Program-made: the position numbers and the translations under genes | Source: Hohaiivirga sp031546825 | GTDB lineage: Bacteria; Pseudomonadota; Alphaproteobacteria; Rhizobiales; Beijerinckiaceae | Length of the DNA: 64,000 nucleotides | Assembly (NCBI GenBank): GCA_031546825.1 | Contig: JAVBJU010000010.1 | Span: forward strand, 65,093-129,092 | Direction of reading: 5' to 3' | Notes under the pieces: generated by a model | What the model saw: only the letters and a program-made list of their open reading frames with translations | Told to the model about the DNA's origin: nothing | Database searches by the model: none | In this document: piece by piece, positions 8,461-20,530 of the stretch | Numbering within the stretch: the first letter of the stretch is position 1 | How the letters are laid out: every line of letters starts with the position of its first letter

Positions 8461-11400
8461 ATGAATCATATTTCTCAGTGCATTCTGGCTTTTGGATATT
8501 CTAGTTTGGCCAAGCGCCTGTCGCTGGCGACTGGGCTTGCGCTTATTCTCAGCAGTCAGACGGCCATGGCGCAGCAACTCAGTGTGTCTGCCGGATCACC
8601 TGTGAGCCAAACAGGGGGCAGTTACACGAACACCAGTGCAGGTACCAACGGATCGGCGGTCTACGCCACGGGCTCCGGTAGTTCCATCACTGGCACCGGT
8701 CTCACCATCGGCAGCGGCGCCTTTACAACGGTATTCATGGTTACCGCAACAAACGGAGCTACCATTGATCTATCAAAATCAACCCTGAATGGTGGCTACG
8801 GCATCAGCGCCGACGGCAATAATTCGTCCATCACAATCTCGGGTGGCTCGATTACCAGCAGCCTCAACAGTGCGGCAACCGCCAGTAGCGAAAGCGCCAT
8901 CTCTCTGACTGACGTAGCCATCAAATATAGCGGAGACGGCGTCGCAGCTGCCTTGGCCTATGGCGGGACGCTTAACTTCAAAGGCGGTTCGGTAACATCC
9001 ACATCGACCGGTAGCTTAAGCGGTATCGCCGTCAGTAATCGCGGCGCAGTCGATATCGACGGCACTAAAGTGTCAGTGGCAGGAACGGGGTCGGCGATCC
9101 GTGTGTTGCAGGGAACGGCCAACGCAAAGAATTTCAATCTTCAAACTGTGGCTGCGAATGCTTATGGCTTTGACGCCAATATTGAGAGTAAGTCGACCCT
9201 GTCGAACGGCACGATTCACACGAAAGGCCAGAATGCATCCGGCATTTGGGCTGCGGGTAATTCCACCAGCCGAACAACCGTAACCGGCGACCATGTGACG
9301 ATTGTAACAGAGGGTTTGAATGCCCACGGTATATTTGGCGACACCTATACCACCTTGGCGCTGAGCAATTCGTCCATCACGGTCAACCGTGCTTACGGCA
9401 TTTATGTGCAGAACGGTGCCCTCGCTTCCTACGAGAATGGCACCATAACCAGCAATGGTGATAATGGCGTAGGCGTCCTTGCCTTCGGAGCGGATACGCG
9501 CGCTAATCTCGATAAAGCGACAGTTAAGACCACTGGTGCCGGAGCCGTCGGACTTTATTTCTCCAATGGCGGTGTTCTCGCGGCAAACAACAGTTCGGTC
9601 GAGACGCAAGGGATCAATTCCTACGGCTTGTATGTGGCTTCCGGTTCATCCGCTACCTTGACCAACACCTCAGTCAAGACCTCCGGGGCGGATGCCTTCG
9701 GTTTGGTGTTTGTGGGCGTTACCGCGAGAAATACCATCTCGCTGACGGGAGGCTCGGTGGCGGCGCTCGAGGCCGCCGCCGTTGTGGCCAATGGTGGAAC
9801 CGACATCTTGCAGTTGAAGGATACGATCGTCTCCGGCAAGGGCCTGCTTGTCGTTGCCGGTGATTATCAAAGCACTTCCACAGGCTCGAAACTGAGCATC
9901 TCTGCGGACAACTCCATCCTCAGCGGCGGGGCACGCATCAGCGCGCTCTCGACCAATGACGTGACGCTGTCAAACGGCTCAATCTGGACACTGACAGCCG
10001 GTGCAGACGGCACGGCGGATTCCGCCGTGACCAGCCTCAAAGTTGAAAATAGCACGGTTGCTTTTGCCGCCCCAAAAGATGGCGTCTACCAGACGCTCAC
10101 CGTTGGAACCGGCGCATCCGCCACTCCAGCATGGACCGGCAATGGCGCGACGCTTACGCTGAACACCCTGCTTAATGCAGGCGGCGCGCTTTCCAATCAA
10201 CGGACCGACCGATTGCTCATCAACGGGAATGTCGCGGGTTCCACCCTGGTGCACGTCAATGGTGTTGCGGGTAGTCCCGGCGGTCTCACATCTCCCACAG
10301 GCCACAACCTGGCGAACGAGGGCATTTCGATTATCCAGGCATCGGGTGTTTCGACGGAGAAAGCATTCCAGCTTCTCGGCGGTTACACAACGCTGAGCGG
10401 ATTGCCCTATCAATACACGCTCCACGCCTACGGCCCCACTGCGGCCAATGGTGCTGCAGCGGCCGATCAGCGTGTGGTTGCTGGCTCGGGTGATTTCTGG
10501 GACTATAGGCTGCAAAATGTCTATGTTGAACCACCGCTAGTCCCGCCCCCACCACCACCGTTAGTCCCCCCGCCACCGCCGCTAGTGCCCCCGCCACCGC
10601 CGGGACCTAAACCAGGACCAAAGCCGGGCCCGCCTCCGCGAGCTGTTGCTCCCCAGGTGGCGGCTTATATCGTAGCACCGACGGCGCTGTTCCAGGCGGG
10701 GTTGCAGGATATCTCTAATCTCCATCGCCGCCTCGGAGAAATACGCGACGACCGGGCGAGTGGTCGGAATAACGGTACCGGTGAGTTCTTTATGCGTGCC
10801 TACGGTGGCATCTATGAATACAGCTCAAATCGCAATGCCAAGTCCTATGGCTACGATGCCAATATTGACTATGCAGCCGTGCAGCTTGGCGGAAATCTCT
10901 ATGCTCTCCAACAAAAATCCAGCGTCACCCGCTTTGGCGTTTCGGGGACCATCGGCACGTTATCGTTCGACCCGAAAAAGGTCGGCCACGCGACGCAAGG
11001 GGATGCTAACACCTGGTCGGTTTCGGCACATACGACCTATCTGCATAACAGCGGCTTCTATGTCGACGGGATCATTTCAACCGGCGCTTTCGACGGCGCT
11101 GCGTCGACCAGTTTGCGTGGCAAGACGGCGGATTTGAAGGGGACGAGCTTAGCGCTGTCGGTTGAGGCGGGTTATCCTTTCCACCTTGGCAACGGCCTCG
11201 CATTGGAACCTCAGGCACAGGCGATCTACCAACGCCTGATGTTCAACCGCGGCTTTGATGTCGATAATTTCGTGGTTGCACTTGGCGATCAGGATCAGGT
11301 CTTGGGCCGTTTCGGCGTACGTCTGACCAAGAACTTTTCAACCAATGCCGCACAACCAGTGACGGTTTACGCCAAAGCTAACGTCCTCCACGCCTTCTCA

Positions 11401-11595
11401 AGTGGTGGCAAGGTATTCTTAGGCGACACCTTCACCCTTGGCGATTTTGGCACGGCAATTGAGGGGGGGATTGGCATCAGTGCAAATCTTTCAAAGGCAC
11501 TGTCTCTTTATGGCGATGTTGCTTACCAGCAAAAGGTCGGAAATTCGGGTGTTTCTGGCCTGTCCCTTACGGGAGGAGTGCGTTACGCCTTCTGA
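8461..11595 (+). CDS. Autotransporter outer-membrane beta-barrel protein (type Va secretion)
   Basis: A 1044-residue surface protein. A long signal peptide (SLATGLALILSSQTAMA, cut near residue 37) precedes a passenger of about 650 residues rich in Gly, Ser, Thr and Asn with irregular 30-residue beta-helix repeats of the type V-T-G-A-x-GL-GG. A striking proline-rich linker (about residues 689-730, PPPPPLVPPPPP blocks, then GPKPGPKPGPPPR) joins it to a C-terminal autotransporter barrel (about 745-1044) that ends in the outer-membrane signature GGVRYAF. Passengers of this kind are often adhesins; the ligand cannot be read from sequence. It is monocistronic. Confidence 0.92.
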   Translation: MNHISQCILAFGYSSLAKRLSLATGLALILSSQTAMAQQLSVSAGSPVSQTGGSYTNTSAGTNGSAVYATGSGSSITGTGLTIGSGAFTTVFMVTATNGATIDLSKSTLNGGYGISADGNNSSITISGGSITSSLNSAATASSESAISLTDVAIKYSGDGVAAALAYGGTLNFKGGSVTSTSTGSLSGIAVSNRGAVDIDGTKVSVAGTGSAIRVLQGTANAKNFNLQTVAANAYGFDANIESKSTLSNGTIHTKGQNASGIWAAGNSTSRTTVTGDHVTIVTEGLNAHGIFGDTYTTLALSNSSITVNRAYGIYVQNGALASYENGTITSNGDNGVGVLAFGADTRANLDKATVKTTGAGAVGLYFSNGGVLAANNSSVETQGINSYGLYVASGSSATLTNTSVKTSGADAFGLVFVGVTARNTISLTGGSVAALEAAAVVANGGTDILQLKDTIVSGKGLLVVAGDYQSTSTGSKLSISADNSILSGGARISALSTNDVTLSNGSIWTLTAGADGTADSAVTSLKVENSTVAFAAPKDGVYQTLTVGTGASATPAWTGNGATLTLNTLLNAGGALSNQRTDRLLINGNVAGSTLVHVNGVAGSPGGLTSPTGHNLANEGISIIQASGVSTEKAFQLLGGYTTLSGLPYQYTLHAYGPTAANGAAAADQRVVAGSGDFWDYRLQNVYVEPPLVPPPPPPLVPPPPPLVPPPPPGPKPGPKPGPPPRAVAPQVAAYIVAPTALFQAGLQDISNLHRRLGEIRDDRASGRNNGTGEFFMRAYGGIYEYSSNRNAKSYGYDANIDYAAVQLGGNLYALQQKSSVTRFGVSGTIGTLSFDPKKVGHATQGDANTWSVSAHTTYLHNSGFYVDGIISTGAFDGAASTSLRGKTADLKGTSLALSVEAGYPFHLGNGLALEPQAQAIYQRLMFNRGFDVDNFVVALGDQDQVLGRFGVRLTKNFSTNAAQPVTVYAKANVLHAFSSGGKVFLGDTFTLGDFGTAIEGGIGISANLSKALSLYGDVAYQQKVGNSGVSGLSLTGGVRYAF

Positions 11596-11695
11596 AGTCA
11601 GGGGTGTTCGTCGGGAGCGCCCCTCATTGCAGTAAATAGCCCTGGGTACTGCCACGAGCTAACGCCGAATGGTTGTGATGCACTCTTCGCAACGG

Positions 11696-11717
11696 AAAAC
11701 GCCCGCCAGGGGCGGGC
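11696..11717 (-). terminator. Terminator of the short DUF1127 gene
   Basis: On the minus strand GCCCGCC, a 3-base loop, GGCGGGC and then GTTTT follow the stop codon of the 38-residue ORF by about 30 bases. Confidence 0.75.
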
Positions 11718-11745
11718 GCAGCAGCGAAAATTCGTGGGCCAAGGC

Positions 11746-11862
11746 CTACATATTATGCGATTGCGTGACGTTATCGATCCGGTAATTCTTCATGCCAAAA
11801 GAGCGGGCAACGCGAAAGCGCAGATAGGTGCGGAGTTTGGTCAAAATACGTGAAATAAACAT
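11746..11862 (-). CDS. Shortened DUF1127-like micro-protein
   Basis: A 38-codon ORF, MFISRILTKLRTYLRFR followed by VARSFGMKNYRIDNVTQSHNM. Both ends match its neighbour at 12061-12213 (same MFIS start, RTYLRFR, and YRIDNV-HNM end), but it is 12 residues shorter: the central RELSRLTDRELDDLG block that defines DUF1127 is missing. It has its own terminator. DUF1127 proteins are small, arginine-rich and reported to act in RNA turnover or regulation in alphaproteobacteria. Whether this form is functional is unknown; it is either an internally deleted paralogue or a specialised short version. Confidence 0.65.
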   Translation of the reverse strand: MFISRILTKLRTYLRFRVARSFGMKNYRIDNVTQSHNM

Positions 11863-12006
11863 TTGGATTTTCCCGGATCGTCGCTAACGCGGCTTATTGC
11901 TTTTAATGCCTTCTTGGCACGGTTCTCATATATCTTATGGACGCAGACCGAAATGTCAGGCTGGACCCAGAAGAGGCCTATACATCATTAATTGATGCAC
12001 CTGCCT

Positions 12007-12034
12007 AAAAAACAAACGCCCGCCAAAGCGGGCG
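12007..12034 (-). terminator. Terminator of the DUF1127 gene
   Basis: On the minus strand CGCCCGC, loop TTTG, GCGGGCG is followed by TTTGTTTTTT, about 27 bases beyond the stop at 12061. Confidence 0.8.
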
Positions 12035-12060
12035 CCTCTCATCAGTAATGCCTGTGCCAC

Positions 12061-12213
12061 TCACATATTGTGGGCGCGGGCGACATTGTCGATCTGATAA
12101 CGGTTGATGCCGAGATCATCGAGTTCGCGATCGGTCAGGCGCGACAATTCGCGGATGGTATCCCGATAACGAAGGTACGCGCGGAACTTGGCCAACACAT
12201 ACGAAATAAACAT
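12061..12213 (-). CDS. DUF1127 micro-protein
   Basis: A 50-residue protein (MFISYVLAKFRAYLRYR at the start, ending YQIDNVARAHNM) with the full DUF1127 core, RELSRLTDRELDDLGI, at residues 21-36. The family is widespread in rhizobia as abundant arginine-rich micro-proteins; roles in RNA maturation and phosphate or carbon regulation have been described for some members. The gene has its own terminator. AT-rich sequence upstream (12214-12450) must hold the promoter. Confidence 0.88.
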   Translation of the reverse strand: MFISYVLAKFRAYLRYRDTIRELSRLTDRELDDLGINRYQIDNVARAHNM

Positions 12214-12450
12214 TTTAGGCTCCCTCAGCCGCGCCTGGCGCCGCTGTTTATCGTTCCGATGCCTGAAGACATCGTGCCCGTCATATACACTACGACTTTA
12301 GGCTTATGCAGAGGGATACGCACATGTGAGCCATGCATTTGATGAATAGCTTTGGTCATATTTTATTGTGAAATTTTGCATTTGTAACAGCGCAAATTAA
12401 TGATGATTAAAATTTGGGCGCTGTCTGAGAATGGTGGATAAAGCGGCAGA

Positions 12451-15420
<2,970 letters not shown>

Positions 15421-15497
15421 CGGATTTATGTGCTTCAGCTTTGGAAAAAACAGTCCGACCATCCCCGAAAGGCTGTTGCCGGGTCCTGTGTGTGATA

Positions 15498-15512
15498 GAA
15501 CAAAACGAGTAC
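15498..15512 (-). promoter_or_regulatory. Probable LexA (SOS) box of uvrA
   Basis: GAAC-AAAACGA-GTAC (GTAC-N7-GTTC read towards uvrA) differs by one base from the alphaproteobacterial LexA consensus GTTC-N7-GTTC and lies about 80 bases upstream of the uvrA start. Confidence 0.65.
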
Positions 15513-15599
15513 TGCGACAAGCGCAAAAGCCGCGTCTTTGCCTCTCCGCCCGCTCTCATATGGGGAGTGGTTTTGTCGATGTCACCTGTGCGAGCCAGT

Positions 15600-16670
15600 T
15601 TATTCGAAAATCGGGTGCGGCTTTTCCGGGGCTGCTGTCAGCCATGCTGCGCCGGAAAGGATATCCGTGCCGGGATCAAAGCTATCAACCACCCATTCCT
15701 TGGCGAAAGCGTCGCGCACCGTGTAGCGCACCTTTTCACCGAGGAATATGCCCTGCAAAATATCGACCTTCAGGTTCAAATGGTTTGGCTGTTCTGCCCG
15801 GGCGAGGCGCAAAGATTCCGGCCGGATGCTGAGCGCACCTTCCGCCGCATGGCCTTCGGGAAGCCGTGTGGCAAGCGGCACCATGACATCTTTATAAAAG
15901 GCGCGGTTGCCGTCCATGCGCACATCAATCAGGTTGGTCGTGCCGATGAAATCGGCGACGAAGCGAGAATTGGGTCGATAATAGATATCAAGTGCACTTC
16001 CCGCCTGTTGAACGATGCCACGGTTCATGACCACGATCAGGTCACTCATCGCCAGCGCTTCCTGCTGGTCATGGGTGACGTAGATGGAGGTCAGTTGTAA
16101 TTTCTGCTGGATTTGCCGCAACTCAAGCCGCACCGCCTCGCGCAGTTTGGCGTCAAGGTTGGAGAGCGGTTCGTCGAGCAGAAGGGCGTCGGGGTTCATT
16201 ACCAGCGCCCGCGCAACAGCGACGCGCTGCTGCTGCCCGCCCGACATCTGGTGGGGGAAGCGGTCTTTGAGGGCGGAAAGCTGCATCAGCTCGAGCGCGT
16301 TCATCACCCTGCCGGGAACCTCGCCTGTTTGCAAGCGCCCGGACTTTACTTGCAGGCGCAGGCCATACGCCACATTGTCGAACACCGAGAGATGCGGGAA
16401 TAGAGCGTATTCCTGAAACACCATGGCGGTATTGCGTGCGTAGGGTGGCACTTTATCGACACGCTTGCCTTGAATGAAGATTTCACCCTCATCCGGCTCA
16501 TAAAAGCCTGCAATCATTCGCAGAAGCGTGGTCTTGCCGCAGCCGGACGGCGCGAGAAAGGTCACGAAGGAACGCGGCGGAATTTTGAGGTTCACGCCGT
16601 TAATGACCTGATTGGTGCCGAATACCTTGCTCACATTTTTCAGTTCAACGGCTGGAATTTCTTCCGACAT
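15600..16670 (-). CDS. Iron/polyamine-type ABC transporter, ATP-binding subunit
   Basis: A 356-residue ATPase of the FbpC/PotA class: Walker A APSGCGKTTLL near residue 42, signature MSGGQQQRVAVARAL, Walker B ALLLDEPLSNLD, H-loop YVTHDQQEAL, and a C-terminal TOBE-like region from about 240. The start at MSEEIPAVEL has GGGAG before it; the 59-codon upstream extension of the frame overlaps a dispersed repeat and is not coding-like. It is the last gene of a binding protein - permease - ATPase operon read on the minus strand. The substrate is probably ferric iron or a related small solute; the sequence alone does not settle it. Confidence 0.9.
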   Translation of the reverse strand: MSEEIPAVELKNVSKVFGTNQVINGVNLKIPPRSFVTFLAPSGCGKTTLLRMIAGFYEPDEGEIFIQGKRVDKVPPYARNTAMVFQEYALFPHLSVFDNVAYGLRLQVKSGRLQTGEVPGRVMNALELMQLSALKDRFPHQMSGGQQQRVAVARALVMNPDALLLDEPLSNLDAKLREAVRLELRQIQQKLQLTSIYVTHDQQEALAMSDLIVVMNRGIVQQAGSALDIYYRPNSRFVADFIGTTNLIDVRMDGNRAFYKDVMVPLATRLPEGHAAEGALSIRPESLRLARAEQPNHLNLKVDILQGIFLGEKVRYTVRDAFAKEWVVDSFDPGTDILSGAAWLTAAPEKPHPIFE

Positions 16671-16710
16671 GGTCTGGGCTCCCGCCTCTGTTTGAGGCTC
16701 GCAGAGCAAG

Positions 16711-16780
16711 GCGCGTTCAAGTGGAAACCGGTTAAACGCATAAAGCCTTGCGAAATACATCAAATGAGACCGAAGCGCGC
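16711..16780. repeat. Dispersed intergenic repeat, copy A
   Basis: A stretch of about 70 bases between the ATPase and permease genes. Its core GGAAACCGGTTAAACGCA, then a diverged AAAG-CTTG-GAAATA, then CAAATGAGA, recurs at 20531-20600 right after ssb. Both copies begin and end with a GCGCGT/GTGTGT-like motif, which suggests a small mobile or palindromic repeat family. The copy lies inside the operon, in the untranslated gap. Confidence 0.7.
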
Positions 16781-16797
16781 GTCGGTCTGGGCTGGTC

Positions 16798-18459
16798 TCA
16801 ATGGTTGAAGATGCGCACTTTATCGCGCAGGAAAATCTTGGCGACACCGAGGGTCACGACGATAGTCAGCATCATGCCCAGTGCCGTTGCACTGGCCTTG
16901 CCGTAATAGCCGTGGTCGGCGAGCGACAGGATGGAGATTGATGCCAGCATCCATTGCGGTGAGGTCAGGAAGATGACTGTCGACAGCGTGTTCATGTTTT
17001 TCAGGAAGCTGTAGATCAGGCTTGAGGATATGGCCCCGCGCAACATCGGAATGACGATGAGCCGGAAGGTGGTCGGGCTGTTGGCGCCAAGATTGGTCGA
17101 AGCCTCCTCGATGGATTTGTCGATCTGCTTGAAGGCGGAAATGGCGTTGCGGTAGCCCACCGGCAATTGCCGCAAAGTCATGCCGATGATGATGATGAGG
17201 GCGGTGCCGGTCAGCGACAATGGCGGCTTGTTGAATGCGAGGATCAGCGACAACCCGAGGAATGTTCCCGGCATCGAGATCGGCATAAGCGCCACGAAAT
17301 CCAGCAGGCCTTTTCCCGGAAACATTTTGCGCGAAACAAGGAAGGCAGTGAACACCCCGAGTAACGTCGCCACCGCCGCCGCCGTGAGCGACAGGATCCA
17401 GCTATTGAACATATTGCTGGAGCGGAAAAACACTTCGGTGAAATTATCAAGGGTAACGGTGAAGTCGAAGCCGAAATTGGCGGTGAGGGCAAAGCACAGC
17501 ACCACGGCAAAATTCAGCAGGATATAGGTGGCGACCACCGTGCAAAGAAGCCACAACAGAAACCGCCCGAGCGGGCCGATGGTGATGCGTGTCATGCCCG
17601 AAACCGGCTTGCCGGTGACGGTGACATAGGAGCCCCGGTCCAAAAAGTACTTTTGCAACAAAAACACCAGCAATGTCGGCAGAAGCAGCACGATGGATAG
17701 CACCGCCGCCACCGGCATGTCGAACGCGCCGGTGACCTGCTTATAGGCTTCGGTTGCCAGCATCCGGTGATTGCCGCCGATCAAGATCGGGTTGCCGAAA
17801 TCGGCGAATGAATTGATGGCGACCAGCAGGAAGGCCGACAGAATGCCGGGCAGGGCCAACGGCAGGGTCACGGTGCGAAACAGTGTCCAGCCACGCGCGC
17901 CGAGATTTTGCGCGGCGAGCTCTAAGTTCGGGCTGATGGAGCGCAGCACACTGGAAATGGTCATATAGGCCAGCGGGAAGAAGGCGACGGTCTGCACCAC
18001 CCACAACCCCACCCAACCATAGAGATCAACGCGCAGGCCGAGCATGTGGCGCGTGATCATGCCGTTGCGGCCAAACAGCATGATGAAGGCGAGGCCGGTG
18101 ATCACCGAAGGGGCCATTAGCGGCAAAAGCACGATGAACCGGAAAAACGCCTTGCCGGGGATATCGGCGTAATTGACCGCATAGGCATAGCCGAAGCCGA
18201 TCATCACCGCCGTTGCCGTGGCCAGCAGTGACGATAGCAGCGTGTTGCGCAGCGCATCGAGAAAAACCGCTTCGGAGAACACGCTCGCCCAGCTTGCGCT
18301 TGTGGGAAGCGCGCAGATCTTGAAGAGCGGGTAGAGAATGAACAGGCAAAACAGCACGATGACGATGCCCAGGCTGACCACGAGCGATGGCTCGCGCCAG
18401 GTGCGCCGCAGGTCTTCGGCCAAGCCTTTTCTTTCCTGAACAGCTTCGGAAATCGCCAT
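16798..18459 (-). CDS. Iron-type ABC transporter permease (two-domain, FbpB-like)
   Basis: A 553-residue inner-membrane protein with about twelve membrane segments and two copies of the binding-protein-dependent transport domain. The EAA-type loops that contact the ATPase are LELAAQNLGARGWTLFRTV (about residue 180) and SIEEASTNLGANSPTTFRLI (about residue 455). Such fused double permeases are typical of ferric iron (FbpB) and some phosphonate or polyamine importers. GGAGAAGAG precedes the ATG. It lies between the binding protein gene and the ATPase gene on the same strand. Confidence 0.92.
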   Translation of the reverse strand: MAISEAVQERKGLAEDLRRTWREPSLVVSLGIVIVLFCLFILYPLFKICALPTSASWASVFSEAVFLDALRNTLLSSLLATATAVMIGFGYAYAVNYADIPGKAFFRFIVLLPLMAPSVITGLAFIMLFGRNGMITRHMLGLRVDLYGWVGLWVVQTVAFFPLAYMTISSVLRSISPNLELAAQNLGARGWTLFRTVTLPLALPGILSAFLLVAINSFADFGNPILIGGNHRMLATEAYKQVTGAFDMPVAAVLSIVLLLPTLLVFLLQKYFLDRGSYVTVTGKPVSGMTRITIGPLGRFLLWLLCTVVATYILLNFAVVLCFALTANFGFDFTVTLDNFTEVFFRSSNMFNSWILSLTAAAVATLLGVFTAFLVSRKMFPGKGLLDFVALMPISMPGTFLGLSLILAFNKPPLSLTGTALIIIIGMTLRQLPVGYRNAISAFKQIDKSIEEASTNLGANSPTTFRLIVIPMLRGAISSSLIYSFLKNMNTLSTVIFLTSPQWMLASISILSLADHGYYGKASATALGMMLTIVVTLGVAKIFLRDKVRIFNH

Positions 18460-18552
18460 TCTCTTCTCCGGTAAAATCAGATGGGATGCGCCGGGCGGGA
18501 GGGCGCCCGGCGTTGAATGGCAATTAAGCCGAGCGGTGCAGCGTGAGCTGGC

Positions 18553-19584
18553 TCACGGAATCGCCTTCCACTTGTCGAGCAAGCCCTTGCGCTGCTCGGA
18601 AGCCTTGGCGAAGCTGAAGTTCTTGTTGATCTGCATCTTGTCGAGAGCCACAGCACCCTTCGGCACGTCCACATCAGCGCGGGTTGAGAGCCGTTGCGTC
18701 ATCTTGGAGTGGATGTCGCCCGCTTCCTTGCCAACCATGAATTCAGCAAAAGCCTTGGCCACGTCCCCATTGGGAGCGCCCTTGATCACCGACACTGCGC
18801 CGATTTCCCAGCCGGCGCCCTTGGGCACGAAGCTCACTATCGGCATGCCGCGCTCCACCAGCAGAAGCTGGTCGTGGATGAAGTTGATGCAGATGAGGTA
18901 TTCGCCGCTACCGACCATCTGGGCGGGCTTGAAGCCTGAGCCGGGAAACTGTGCGACCTGACCTCGCAATTGCTTCATATATTCAAGCGCTTGCTGCTCG
19001 CCCTTTTCCTGAGCCACTGAAGCAATCAGGGTGTAGCCGGTGCCGCTCGTTGCCGGGTCCGGCATGACGATTTCGCCCTTGAAGGCCGGGTTCAGCAGGT
19101 CTTCAAGATTTTCTGGCATTTTCAGACCCTTCGAGGCGAAGGATTTGTCCCAGTATTGCTTATTGATACCAATGGCCAGCGGGCCGACATAGAAACCGGC
19201 CCAATAGCCGTCATTGTCGCGATAATAGGCGGGAATATCCTTTTCGCCGGTCTTGGAGCTATATTTTTCCAGCAACCCGGCATTTTTCAGGAATTCATGA
19301 TTTTCCGCCGCGCCGCCCAGAATGGCATCGGCCTTGGGGGCGTCTTTCTCCGCCTGAACACGGGCTACTATTTCACCCGCAGATAACCGCAGGAAGCTGA
19401 AATCCGCACCTGTCTTCTTCTTGAATGCCTCGAGCAGGGCTTTGCCTTCATTCTCATGGAAGGCGACATAAACCACGAGCTTCTTGCCTTGCAGATTGGG
19501 CAGTTCTTGTGCCTGTGCCGTGGAAAGGCAGCACAGCAGCGGCAGAGCCGCAAGTCCAGAGAGCACTTTATTGAATAGTTTCAT
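18553..19584 (-). CDS. ABC transporter periplasmic binding protein (family 1, iron-type)
   Basis: A 343-residue secreted protein. The signal peptide (VLSGLAALPLLCCLSTAQAQ) is probably cut after AQA near residue 25. The mature N-terminus KKLVVYVAFHENEGKALLEAF and the motifs ADAILGGAAENHEF, GYWAGFYVGPLAIGIN and PATSGTGYTLIASVAQ are those of the family 1 binding proteins that work with FbpB-like permeases. GAGGTGCTGAC precedes the ATG. It is the first gene of the three-gene operon. Substrate unproven: Fe(III), or an alternative such as a phosphonate. Confidence 0.9.
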   Translation of the reverse strand: MKLFNKVLSGLAALPLLCCLSTAQAQELPNLQGKKLVVYVAFHENEGKALLEAFKKKTGADFSFLRLSAGEIVARVQAEKDAPKADAILGGAAENHEFLKNAGLLEKYSSKTGEKDIPAYYRDNDGYWAGFYVGPLAIGINKQYWDKSFASKGLKMPENLEDLLNPAFKGEIVMPDPATSGTGYTLIASVAQEKGEQQALEYMKQLRGQVAQFPGSGFKPAQMVGSGEYLICINFIHDQLLLVERGMPIVSFVPKGAGWEIGAVSVIKGAPNGDVAKAFAEFMVGKEAGDIHSKMTQRLSTRADVDVPKGAVALDKMQINKNFSFAKASEQRKGLLDKWKAIP

Positions 19585-19984
19585 GTCAGCACCTCACTCA
19601 TTGGCCGGATATCCGGGCTTCTTGCTAAAAGGCGGCTGTTGCGCGAGCGGGTACGATGATGAGCAAGAATGCTGGTGATGAGCCAATTCTCGCATGTGGC
19701 CCCCACAGCTCCGTTCATTTAGATCCCCCCCGGGAACAGGATATATCAGCTAAACACCGATTGGTGGTTTGAGCAAACGCCTTTTGAGCACCGCATGATG
19801 ACAGTTGTGAATCGGTGAGATTGCCCTGCGATTTTTCGCTTGTCGGATAACTGGAACAAATATAGAACAAAGCCATGAGCGCAGTGTCCAGGGCGTAATT
19901 GTTTTTGGGGACGGGAAGTGCGGCACCTTGTTCTTGCCGTGGTTGCCAGTCACAAAGGCATTCAGATTTTAAGTGGAGAGTACG
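19585..19984. other. Intergenic control region between the transporter operon and ssb
   Basis: These 400 bases separate two divergent transcription units. They contain the LexA-type box listed separately and the ssb ribosome binding site (GGAGAG). I see no convincing ORF or RNA gene. Confidence 0.5.
19854..19868 (+). promoter_or_regulatory. LexA (SOS) box of ssb
   Basis: GAAC-AAATATA-GAAC is a perfect match to the alphaproteobacterial LexA operator (GAAC-N7-GAAC, the same as GTTC-N7-GTTC on the other strand), 117 bases upstream of the ssb start. Confidence 0.8.
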
Positions 19985-20524
19985 ATGGCAGGCAGCGTCA
20001 ACAAGGTCATTCTGGTCGGCAATCTGGGCCGGGATCCGGAAGTGCGGCGGATGGGGTCGGGTGATCCCGTTGTCAGTTTGCGCATTGCAACCTCCGAGAC
20101 CTGGCGCGACAAGAACTCCGGCGAGCGCAAGGAAAAGACCGAATGGCATTCGGTGGTGATTTTCAATGAAAACCTCGCCAAGGTTGCCGAACAATACCTG
20201 CGCAAGGGCTCCAAGATTTACGTCGAAGGCCAGCTTCAGACCCGCAAATGGCAGGATCAGAGCGGCCAGGAACGCTACACCACCGAAATCGTTCTGCAGC
20301 GCTTCCGTGGCGAACTGACGATCCTCGACAGCCGCGGAAGTGGCGGCGGCGGCGGTGGCGGCGATGCGGGCGGCGGAGAATATGACGACATGGGCGGCGG
20401 TAGCAGCCAGGGCCAGATCAGCCGTGGTGGCGATTTCGGCGGCGGTCAGCAACGTTCCGCTCCGCAGAATGCCCCGGCGGGCGGTGGTCGCTCCAATGAT
20501 CTAGACGACGATATTCCGTTCTAG
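19985..20524 (+). CDS. ssb: Single-stranded DNA-binding protein
   Basis: A 179-residue SSB. The OB fold spans residues 1-110 (SVNKVILVGNLGRDPEVR, WHSVVIFNENLAKVAEQYL, GQLQTRKWQDQSGQERYTTE). A flexible glycine-rich linker follows, with the conserved acidic tip DLDDDIPF that recruits repair and replication enzymes. The start at MAGSVNK is chosen because GGAGAG lies 6 bases before it; an in-frame GTG four codons upstream is less likely. A LexA box upstream suggests SOS control. Confidence 0.96.
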   Translation: MAGSVNKVILVGNLGRDPEVRRMGSGDPVVSLRIATSETWRDKNSGERKEKTEWHSVVIFNENLAKVAEQYLRKGSKIYVEGQLQTRKWQDQSGQERYTTEIVLQRFRGELTILDSRGSGGGGGGGDAGGGEYDDMGGGSSQGQISRGGDFGGGQQRSAPQNAPAGGGRSNDLDDDIPF

Positions 20525-20530
20525 AGTAGG

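Noticed and set aside
20341..20470. GGC-rich repeated stretch in ssb, considered as a repeat array
   Set aside because: It encodes the normal flexible glycine linker of SSB.
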